Part shown: in pieces, positions 1-7,400 of the stretch | How positions within the stretch are numbered: the stretch's first letter is position 1 | Layout: every line of letters begins with the position of its first letter | Source: HGM20899 sp964615195 | GTDB lineage: Bacteria; Pseudomonadota; Gammaproteobacteria; Enterobacterales; Succinivibrionaceae | Direction: 5' to 3' | DNA length: 11,441 bases | Assembly (NCBI GenBank): GCA_964615195.1 | Contig: CAZTNG010000072.1 | Location: forward strand, 1 to 11,441 | Notes under the pieces: model-generated | Database searches by the model: none | Told to the model about the DNA's origin: nothing | Seen by the model: the letters and a program-made list of their open reading frames with translations, nothing else | Program-made: the position numbers and the translations under genes

Positions 1-117
1 AAATCTTGGGCATTTTAATTTATTGTAATAAATTCTACTTATTATAGGTTTTGATTATTTGTGACAAGTAATAGTATTTGTTTGTATGGCTATCATAAAG
101 AGTGTGAAAAATTATAA

Positions 118-137
118 TTTGTGAAATATATCAAATT
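118..137. promoter_or_regulatory. Degenerate CRP-like site
   Basis: The sequence has a TGTGA half-site at 120-124, a six-base spacer and TCAAA at 131-135, which differs from the CRP consensus TGTGA-N6-TCACA at one position. It lies about 93 bp upstream (minus strand) of the start point expected from the TATAAT at 46-41. That spacing would suit a class I CRP site for a gene running leftwards out of the window. Both the site and its target are tentative. Confidence 0.3.
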
Positions 138-230
138 TTTTGCGTTTTCATGCCTAATATCTAAAATTAATCTCCAATTTTTTATAGATACTTCTATTTG
201 TTTATAAAACGGACAATTTAACGCTTTTAA

Positions 231-250
231 AATGTGATATACATCACAAA
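231..250. promoter_or_regulatory. Perfect CRP-type operator
   Basis: TGTGA (233-237), six bases, TCACA (244-248) is an exact match to the CRP core consensus, with A-rich flanks on both sides. The centre at 240.5 is about 400 bp upstream of glgP and about 320 bp from its predicted start point, too far for ordinary CRP activation of that gene. It more likely serves a leftward transcript, an unannotated small RNA, or a second distal glgP promoter. The match is seen directly; the target is unknown. Confidence 0.6.
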
Positions 251-509
251 AATAAAAAGTAATTTTTAGGGAAAATTGTTTTTTTTGGTTAAAAAACACT
301 CTATATTATAAATAAATGCCATTTGTTTGATATAAATCCAATGCGTTTTCATTAAATTACATAATATTTGTGAACTATTATTTTTATTGTGTTACAGCTG
401 TCAAAACTTAGAAATTTTGTTGTATTTGTGTGTACATAACGTTGTATATTAACCATGATTTTTAGTAAACTCCTACAAAGAGAGACATAGGTGACATTTT
501 TTGAGTTTT

Positions 510-527
510 ATTTGATTTAGATCAAAT
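510..527. promoter_or_regulatory. Perfect FNR-type operator for glgP
   Basis: The site is an 18-bp palindrome with seven-base arms (ATTTGAT and ATCAAAT) around TTAG. It contains the exact FNR consensus TTGAT-N4-ATCAA at 512-525. Its centre, 518.5, is 41.5 bp upstream of position 560, which is where the GATAAT -10 element at 546-551 would place the transcription start. This is the class II activator geometry of FNR. CRP-family relatives such as Dnr-type regulators recognise similar sequences, so the exact regulator is inferred. Confidence 0.65.
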
Positions 528-545
528 AATAAAATAGTGTCATTA

Positions 546-551
546 GATAAT
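546..551 (+). promoter_or_regulatory. Probable glgP -10 element
   Basis: GATAAT matches TATAAT at five of six bases and lies at the right distance from the FNR palindrome for a class II promoter. There is no good -35 hexamer, as expected when an activator overlaps that position. The predicted start is about 558-560, giving an untranslated leader of roughly 80 nt. Confidence 0.45.
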
Positions 552-603
552 ATTTACTGCGTTACTTATGCCATGTGTTTTTTACATTGGTATTGGATTG
601 TAG

Positions 604-619
604 CTCGGTATTTATCGAG
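604..619 (+). promoter_or_regulatory. Small leader hairpin just before the glgP ribosome binding site
   Basis: CTCGGT (604-609) pairs with ATCGAG (614-619), with one G-U pair and a four-base loop. It ends five bases before the AAGGA ribosome binding site (625-629), which lies 11 nt before the ATG. Such a hairpin could tune mRNA stability or ribosome access. No function is shown by the sequence. Confidence 0.35.
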
Positions 620-640
620 TAAAAAAGGAAAATTAAAGTT

Positions 641-3145
641 ATGGCAAGAAAAAAGGCAGAAGTTGCATCTTCTTTCGATTTCGCTTCACTAGATAAAGAA
701 ACTTTTAAGCAGAAGATTATTCATCATCTTCATTCTACTTTAGGTACTAGCGAAAATAAGGCAAGCAAGCAAGCATGGTGGAAGGCTACTTGTGCTGCTG
801 TAAATGAGCTCGTTTATGAACGTTTAACTCAGACTCAGCAGACCCATGCTAAGAATGATACTCGCGCAGTGCACTATCTTTCAGCTGAATTCTTAATGGG
901 CCGTCTTACTGGAAACAATCTCCACAATCTACATTTATTTAATGTTTGTGCAGATGCTCTTAAGGACCTAAAGATTGATTTAACAGACCTTTGTGAAGAA
1001 GAACCTGATATGGCTCTTGGCAATGGTGGTTTAGGTCGTCTTGCAGCTTGCTTTATTGATTCATTGGCTACTCTTAACATGCCATCACTTGGCTACGGTA
1101 TTCATTACGAAAATGGTTTATTCCGTCAAGAAATTCGTGATGGTCGCCAGATAGAACGTCCTGATTCATGGCGTGAATATGGTAATCCATGGGAAATTTG
1201 CCGTCCTGAATCAATTCAGGAAGTTCCATTAGCAGGTTACGTAGAAACTGTCTTTACTGAAGATGGTTCATTGAAGAAAGTTTGGCACCCTGCTCAGAAG
1301 ATTAAAGGTGTGCCTTGGGATATCCCTGTAGTAGGTTATAATGGTACTACTGTAAACATTTTAAGATTATGGGAATCACGTGCTCCTGAATCATTCGATT
1401 GGGATGTATTCAATGCAGGTGGTTATGTTGATGCTCAGTCAGAAAAGGCTCAAGCAGAAACAATTTCTAAGGTTCTATACCCTAATGATTCAACTGAAGC
1501 TGGTAAGATCCTTCGTTTAGTTCAGCAGTATTTCTTCTGTGCATGTTCTATTAAGGACATATTACGCCGCTACAAGCGTGCGCACACTGTAAATGGTGTT
1601 GTTGATTTCACTAAATTTGCTGCAAAGATTGCAATTCAGTTAAATGATACTCATCCAACTATTGCTATTCCTGAATTAATGCGCATTTTCATTGATGAAG
1701 AAAATCTTACATGGGAAGAAGCGTGGGGTATTTGCTATAAGGTATTCTCTTATACTAACCATACACTTTTACCTGAAGCACTTGAAAAGTGGCCTGTATA
1801 CATTTTTGAAAAAGTATTACCACGTCACCTTGAAATCATTTATGAAATCAACCGTCGTTTCTTAGAAGGTGAATGTGAAAATTCATTCCCAGGTAATGAC
1901 TTTATTAAAGCTAAGCTTTCTCTTATTGAAGAAGGCGATTGCCGTAAGGTTCGCATGGGCAACCTTTGCGTAGTAGGTTCACATAAGGTAAATGGCGTTG
2001 CTCAGATTCACTCTGAACTTGTACGTGATGATTTATTCCCTGAATTCGCTACAATATGGCCTGATAAGTTCTGTAATGTTACTAACGGTGTAACTCCACG
2101 TCGTTGGTTATTATCATGTAATCCTGCTTTGGCTTCACTTTTCACTGAAAAGGTTGGAGATGATTGGCCAACTCACCTTGACCAATTAAAGAAGATCAAG
2201 GAAATGGGTTTACAGAACGATGCTGCTTTCCAGAAGAAGTTTATGGATATTAAGCATGCTAACAAAGTTAAGCTTGCTAAGGTTATTCTTGACGAAACTG
2301 GCATTGAAGTTGATCCAAATGCAATTTTTGATATTCAGATCAAGCGTCTTCATGAGTACAAGCGTCAGCAGTTGAATTTATTATTCATCCTTGCTTTATA
2401 TCGTCGTTTACTTGCTAATCCAAGTCTTGATATTTGCAAGCATGTATTTATTTTCGGTTCAAAGGCTGCTCCTGGATATAAGCTTGCTAAAGACATCATT
2501 TATGCAATCAATAAGGTTGGTGAAACAATCAATAATGATTCACGTATTGGTGGAAAGATCAAGGTTGTATTTATGCCTAACTACCGCGTAAGCTTAGCTG
2601 AAAAGTTAATTCCTGCAGCTGATGTTTCACAGCAAATTTCTACTGCTGGTTACGAAGCTTCTGGTACTGGTAATATGAAACTTGCAATGAATGGTGCTAT
2701 TACTCTTGGAACTATGGACGGTGCAAACATCGAAATAGTTGAAGAAGCAGGCAAAGAAAACAATGCAATTTTTGGCTTAACAGTAGATGAAGTTAAGAAG
2801 GTTAAGGCTGAAGGTTATAATCCTTGGGATTACTACAATGCTAACCCTGAAATCAAGGAAGCTTTAGATATGTTAGATAGCGATTATTTCACTGCTGGTC
2901 ATCCAGGTGAATTATCTTCTATCAAGCGTTCTTTACTTGAAGGTGGAGATACTTATCTTGCATTAGCTGACTTTAAGTCATACTCTGATGCTCAGGCACG
3001 TATTGATACTATGTACAAGAATAAGAGTGGTTGGGCTAAGTCTGCAATCATCAATTCTGTAACAATGGGTAAGTTTAACTCTGACCGTTCAATTCAAGAT
3101 TATGTTGATCAGGTTTGGAAGTTAGAAGCTTGTGATGTTAAGTAA
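641..3145 (+). CDS. glgP: Glycogen/alpha-glucan phosphorylase
   Basis: This cytoplasmic enzyme releases glucose-1-phosphate from the non-reducing ends of glycogen or maltodextrin by phosphorolysis, using pyridoxal phosphate (GT35 family). At 834 residues it is full length, close to E. coli GlgP (815) and rabbit muscle phosphorylase (842). Landmarks are VHYLSAEFLMGR near residue 80, the LNDTHP loop (D336, H338), YTNHT (H374), KRLHEYKRQ (K568, R569, K574) and EASGTGNMK with K680 as the PLP Schiff-base lysine. K568, R569, K574 and K680 even fall at the rabbit residue numbers. The start is supported by AAGGA 11 nt upstream and by alignment of the N-terminus. The gene is single, with its own FNR-type promoter and terminator. 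Its lysine codons favour AAG more than those of its neighbours, suggesting high expression. GlgP versus MalP cannot be settled from sequence alone; the length and the absence of nearby maltose genes favour GlgP. Confidence 0.97.
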   Translation: MARKKAEVASSFDFASLDKETFKQKIIHHLHSTLGTSENKASKQAWWKATCAAVNELVYERLTQTQQTHAKNDTRAVHYLSAEFLMGRLTGNNLHNLHLFNVCADALKDLKIDLTDLCEEEPDMALGNGGLGRLAACFIDSLATLNMPSLGYGIHYENGLFRQEIRDGRQIERPDSWREYGNPWEICRPESIQEVPLAGYVETVFTEDGSLKKVWHPAQKIKGVPWDIPVVGYNGTTVNILRLWESRAPESFDWDVFNAGGYVDAQSEKAQAETISKVLYPNDSTEAGKILRLVQQYFFCACSIKDILRRYKRAHTVNGVVDFTKFAAKIAIQLNDTHPTIAIPELMRIFIDEENLTWEEAWGICYKVFSYTNHTLLPEALEKWPVYIFEKVLPRHLEIIYEINRRFLEGECENSFPGNDFIKAKLSLIEEGDCRKVRMGNLCVVGSHKVNGVAQIHSELVRDDLFPEFATIWPDKFCNVTNGVTPRRWLLSCNPALASLFTEKVGDDWPTHLDQLKKIKEMGLQNDAAFQKKFMDIKHANKVKLAKVILDETGIEVDPNAIFDIQIKRLHEYKRQQLNLLFILALYRRLLANPSLDICKHVFIFGSKAAPGYKLAKDIIYAINKVGETINNDSRIGGKIKVVFMPNYRVSLAEKLIPAADVSQQISTAGYEASGTGNMKLAMNGAITLGTMDGANIEIVEEAGKENNAIFGLTVDEVKKVKAEGYNPWDYYNANPEIKEALDMLDSDYFTAGHPGELSSIKRSLLEGGDTYLALADFKSYSDAQARIDTMYKNKSGWAKSAIINSVTMGKFNSDRSIQDYVDQVWKLEACDVK

Positions 3146-3177
3146 TTAGCACTTTAGTTAAGACTAACTAATAATTA

Positions 3178-3207
3178 GAAAGGGAACAATTTTGTTCCCT
3201 TTCTTTT
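3178..3207 (+). terminator. Rho-independent terminator of glgP
   Basis: GAAAGGGAACA and its complement TGTTCCCTTTC (outer bases 3178 and 3203) form a stem of about 11 bp with a tiny T loop, followed by TTTT. It starts 32 nt after the glgP stop. The minus-strand side has no T tract, so it probably acts only on the plus strand. Confidence 0.9.
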
Positions 3208-3269
3208 GTCAATGATAATTAATGTTTAGCTTTATTTTGTAAAATTAATTCATTCAAATTTCATTGAAA

Positions 3270-3300
3270 ATATAGAAGGCGTATTGCAACGTTTCTATAT
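3270..3300 (-). terminator. Inverted repeat, possible terminator of the NYN operon
   Basis: ATATAGAA (3270-3277) pairs with TTCTATAT (3293-3300), and an inner CGT/ACG pairing closes a six-base loop. Read on the minus strand, the hairpin runs into TTTTC, so it could end the transcript from 7742-3457. It lies about 157 nt past the NYN stop, which is far, and its stem is AT-rich. The terminator role is therefore uncertain. Confidence 0.35.
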
Positions 3301-3316
3301 GATAATATTTGTAGAA

Positions 3317-3349
3317 ATAACAACTTTACTATATTTTAACTGTTGTTAT
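3317..3349. repeat. Inverted repeat, 8-bp arms
   Basis: ATAACAAC (3317-3324) and GTTGTTAT (3342-3349) are perfect complements separated by 17 bases. There is no T tract on either side. It may be an RNA hairpin in the 3' region of the minus-strand operon, a protein site or chance in AT-rich DNA. Confidence 0.3.
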
Positions 3350-3456
3350 CAAACACACTTACAGCTTAAAAAAGGATGAGTGGTTTAATAAATGAAGTAA
3401 ACATTATTTAAATCATCAAGACCAAGTATAACGTTTGATTGCAAATCTCAATTAAA

Positions 3457-4389
3457 CTATTTCACTAGTGTAATTGTGTTATTTGTAAGCTTGATTGATT
3501 TTAATGTTTTAATAAAACTTGATGGCTTGCTAAATCCAAGATCTTTAAGGTAATGTGAACCATGTTTAGTTATTAATTCACTATGAATAACTGATAGGTT
3601 ATTTACAATGCCTTTTTTTCCTTTGTTTTCAATTATTTCTTTAATTTCTTTTTCGATACTAGGAATTGAAATTTGCTTTGATCTTGTTATGTGAATTGTC
3701 GAATTTATTTTGTTTGTTTTTATACCTTTAATTTGCTCAACTAGAGTACTAAGTTTTAAAAAACCATAATTTCTAACATCAAAATCTGAATATTTTCTTG
3801 ATAGATAGCTACCAATTTCACCTAAACATACATCTTCTTTTTCACTTACAATTGATAAAATTTCATTGGTAATTTGTGCAAAACTTGTACTTAGACAGTT
3901 TTCATTTTTAATAGGTTGTATATGTTCATCAATATGATTATCTGTATTTTCTTCTTCCACCAAATTTAGATAGATGAACTTATTACATGCTTTTTGCAAA
4001 GCTATTGGCGTTTTGGATTCCCCCATAACTATAGTAAATTTATCAGATTCACGTAAGCGCAATATAAGTCTTGTAAAATCTGAGTCACTAGTTACTATAC
4101 AAAATGCATTTACTTTGTTTTGATATAAAATATCCATGGCATCAATTACCATGGTTATATCTGTTGAATTTTTTCCTGTAGAATAAGCTATTTGGTGAAT
4201 TGGCGTTATGCCATTCTCTATTAAACTACTAGAGTCCCAGCCTCCTGTAGATTTTGACCAATCTCCATATATTCTGCGGTAGATAGTGTCACCGTAATTT
4301 TTATTTAATTCGTCAAAGATTGTTTTTGCATATTTAAAAGATACATTATCACCATCAATTAGTACTGCGATTTTGTAAATTAAATCCAT
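3457..4389 (-). CDS. NYN-domain (PIN-like) predicted RNase with LOTUS/OST-HTH domain
   Basis: This is a predicted cytoplasmic RNA-acting protein of 310 residues with no signal peptide or membrane segment. Residues 5-145 form a LabA-like NYN domain (formerly DUF88). LIDGDN gives acidic D12 and D14, and D77, D83 and the TSDSDF motif (D102, D104) supply the rest of the expected metal-binding pocket. Residues 170-237 match an OST-HTH/LOTUS domain, with the characteristic SDFDVRNYGF...LSTLVEQI segment. LOTUS domains bind RNA, including G-rich and G-quadruplex forms in eukaryotes. Residues 245-310 have a similar helix-helix-wing pattern and may be a second, degenerate LOTUS unit. The start follows AAAGGA by 8 nt. 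The gene begins 32 bp after the stop of the MshQ-like gene, so the two are probably cotranscribed. The RNA target is unknown, and nuclease activity is inferred from the conserved acids. Confidence 0.88.
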   Translation of the reverse strand: MDLIYKIAVLIDGDNVSFKYAKTIFDELNKNYGDTIYRRIYGDWSKSTGGWDSSSLIENGITPIHQIAYSTGKNSTDITMVIDAMDILYQNKVNAFCIVTSDSDFTRLILRLRESDKFTIVMGESKTPIALQKACNKFIYLNLVEEENTDNHIDEHIQPIKNENCLSTSFAQITNEILSIVSEKEDVCLGEIGSYLSRKYSDFDVRNYGFLKLSTLVEQIKGIKTNKINSTIHITRSKQISIPSIEKEIKEIIENKGKKGIVNNLSVIHSELITKHGSHYLKDLGFSKPSSFIKTLKSIKLTNNTITLVK

Positions 4390-4421
4390 TTAATTTATCC
4401 TTTAAATTTAAATATTTCTTT

Positions 4422-7400
4422 TTATTTATCTGTGTCAAATATCTCACTAGTTTGCACAATTCTAACGTTTGATTTAACCTCACGGAATAAAAGTCCTCCG
4501 CGTGATGTGTTGTAATCAACTAAGTGAGTTAAGTTATTAATTGGTTTTGTTAGACTAAGAGTGTCTGCTTCAGTAGGATCTTGTGCAATTACACTAAATT
4601 TTACGTATGATTTATCATTATCGATGTTATTAGGTGTTTTTGCTTTAAACAATAGAGTTCCTTTGTTAAAGTTATATGTCAATTGGCAATTTTCTGCATC
4701 TCTACTTGTACATAATGAAACTACACTTCTTTGATTTCCGTTATTTGTTAAATCCAAATTACCATTAGATTGTACAGATACTTCTTTATTGACTCCATTA
4801 ATAAAGCTTAGACTAGGTTGTAAAATTGAATCAGGATCGTTTAGTATAAGTTTAGTGCAAGAATCAGTCGTATTTATTTTCCAACCATTTGCTGTGCTAT
4901 CATATTTTTGAATAGTTATTGGTACATAAATATCTCCAGAGTTCCCAGTAATCATTTCGGATACTATTCTTCCTTTGGTAAAAGATATTGGGTTTTGTCC
5001 ATTAGTCACAGGTAAAACATATGTAGTTTTTTCTGTTTCATCGTCTCTAGTAGCAATAGCATTTAAGCAATTAGATAGCTGTTCTTCCGTTGGGTAAAGT
5101 AATAATGTTTCGCATACATTATTTTTTGATGTTATTTTTTCTTTGCTTCCATCTGGTAGTAAATAGTGCATCTGTGCTCTATAGGCTATATACAAATTTT
5201 TTGCAGATAGACCTAATGGTGTGTCTAATGTAAAGTCTGTATAGAATGGGAAACCACTAAAAAGAGTATGTTTTTTACTTAATTTTGGAGAGCTTAAACT
5301 CTTATTTTCAATAATCTGAGAACTGTCAGCTGAATCTTTTGTATACAATCCAAGATTTAATCCATCACCAGTATCTGTACTTGTAATGTAATCAGATATA
5401 ACGTTGTATACTAGTTTGTTATTTGCGTCAACTGCACTTACAAATCCTGACAGTGCAAGGTGTTCATCATAGTAAGCAGGACATGTGCTAGATATGATTT
5501 TGTGTTTAATGTTTAGTTCACTTGGAAATTTATTGTTGTTGTATCTATCAATAATTTCTTTGATGTCTAGATTGTAATCTGTTGTTAGAAAACCATTAGT
5601 ATCTGCAGATGCAAGTGCAGTAGGTATAGAACCATATACAGGACTATAGTAAAAGCTTTTATTGCCATTGCTTCCACCAACTAGTGTAGGTGCTGTTTGT
5701 GAGAAACTAAACCATCCTAGATCGCTAATTGACAAATTGGTTGGTTTAACAGAGGTGTATCCAAATTTGAATGCTATTGGGTTTCCATCATCACCTTGTG
5801 CTAAAGCATCTGCTTGACAATATGTTTTTGTAAGGTCATTGCTGTCGTAGTTGCATTCAGCAAGATAATAATTTGGTGTATCGCTTGCAGGATTATTTTT
5901 CCATTGATTTATGTTATCAGGTGAAATTGCTAAAAACTTTTCATCTATTATTGGATCTATGTTGTAGTCATCTAATAACTGAGTATTAGTTATTAGCATA
6001 CCGTTTCCACATATATTTTTGAGATCATCTTGGCTCAAACTTTCTATTTTTTTAAGTGGAAGTTTGACACATAATTCATCATTGTCTCGGCATCCTACAG
6101 CTTTACTTGTGAATGAATAATATTGTCCAGCTTTTATTGCAGTATCATAGGATTTATTATCGAGTTCATAACAAAAGGCTAAGGGTATAGTTGTTAGCTT
6201 TAAATCTATATTTGTAAGTTCTGATATTTCAGCGTCTTCAGTACTAGAACTTGCTATCACTAAAAATTCTTGGATAGATAGGTTGTCCATAGGAGTGACA
6301 AGATCTAAAAATTTAAATTGAGGTGCTAGTAGGGCATAGCTTGCATCTTTAGGTGATACATTGGTAAGTGGCACATTTAGTGTGTTATTAGTATTGTTAA
6401 TAGTTATTACTGAATTTGAGCCATCAGTTAATTTAACCTTGAATTCAGTACTGGAATCCATTGTAAACTTAAATTTTGCCTTGTAATTTAAAATAGTAGA
6501 GTCACTTGATGGTACATTGTTAGGCAAATTTATTATGAAAGGAGTAATTTGATTTACGTAGGCTACAGTACCTGTTATAGCTGGTGTACATCCAGATAGT
6601 GATATAGAGCATCCATCACTTTTTGCTGTTCCATCATTACATGTATAATTTCCACTAGTCGGTGCAACAGTAATTTTAGAGGTATCCGTTGTGCTGAGAT
6701 ACTTACCTCCAGGAGGTATTGAATCAGTTGTTGTTGTATTTTTAACACCTGTCCTTTTAATTGTAACTGGAACATTTTCAGTTACATCTTGGCAACTAGA
6801 GTTGTATAAACAACTTTGAATTGTTACTTTTACAGGTGAACAACTCGTTTCTTGTGATAAAAATACTTTATAGCTTTTTTCGGCTTCAGGATCTGTTAAT
6901 TTACATGTTTCGCATGTTTCATCTCTATCTGCACGTTTGATAACAAATTTGTCATTCTCTGCTTGATTATTAACATTCATAATGTTTGCATTAATTGTGC
7001 CTTCAAATGTTATATTAGTTTTATAATCAATATTGAATCTGACATCATCTGCAGACAATATATTTGCTCTGATTGTTTGTCCATTTTCTTTTGCAAATAA
7101 TTGAAGGCCGGCATTAGCTGCCATAAAAATAATATCATTTGGCTTATTTATACTATCGTAAAAATCGAGAGCATTGTGACTTATAAAAAAGTATGGTCCA
7201 GCGTTTTCTACGTAAGCATAAATGTCACTAGGGTTTGATAGAATTATTACATCTTCGCAATTACTTGCCATGCTTTGGAATGTTGCTATATTACTGACAA
7301 AGTTTTTGTCAAGTTTATGCATTAGCTTTACAGATCTCTCCACATCTTTATGGCTGCCTTCAACTTTACAAAATCCACTATAATTAGAAAAGTCATTTTT

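Larger units (their letters stand above)
1..640. other. Long AT-rich non-coding region upstream of glgP
   Basis: This 640-base stretch has no gene I can support. The longest minus-strand open frame (93-299) begins at GTG, lacks a Shine-Dalgarno sequence, runs through the CRP palindrome and resembles no family I know. The region holds two CRP-type sites, one FNR-type site, a promoter and a small leader hairpin, listed separately. On the minus strand there is a perfect TATAAT (plus positions 41-46) and an ATG at 13-11 that could begin a gene leaving the window to the left. No ribosome binding site precedes that ATG, so I do not call it. A weak, AT-only hairpin followed by eight T residues lies at 261-286 and could be a terminator or simply base composition. 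Confidence 0.6.
3208..3456. other. Convergent intergenic region with two inverted repeats
   Basis: This gap lies between the glgP terminator and the end of the minus-strand NYN gene. It holds no gene with a plausible ribosome binding site; a 12-codon frame starting at 3376 is too short, and its AAGG abuts the ATG. Its only visible structure is the pair of inverted repeats at 3270-3300 and 3317-3349. Confidence 0.6.

Noticed and set aside
261..286. AATTTT/AAAATT hairpin followed by eight T residues
   Set aside because: The stem is only six A-T pairs and no upstream plus-strand transcript is known, so I do not call it a terminator.
93..299. 68-codon minus-strand open frame upstream of glgP
   Set aside because: It starts at GTG with no ribosome binding site, overlaps both CRP-type sites, and its translation has no recognisable motif.
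485..500. AGGTGACATT shared with the terminator at 7896-7905
   Set aside because: It is a ten-base match with unrelated surroundings, best explained by chance.
874..1080. Minus-strand frame inside glgP
   Set aside because: It is antisense to a strongly conserved phosphorylase segment and has no signs of its own as a gene.
2391..2591. Plus-strand frame inside glgP in another phase
   Set aside because: It overlaps the conserved C-terminal half of glgP and is a by-product of its codons.
3376..3411. Tiny plus-strand frame MSGLINEVNII
   Set aside because: AAAAAAGG directly abuts the ATG, so spacing is wrong, and eleven residues in AT-rich DNA is expected by chance.
6575..6775. Minus-strand frame overlapping the MshQ-like gene in another phase
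   Set aside because: It is a low-complexity, Gln- and Leu-rich translation caused by reading Thr- and Ser-rich codons out of frame.
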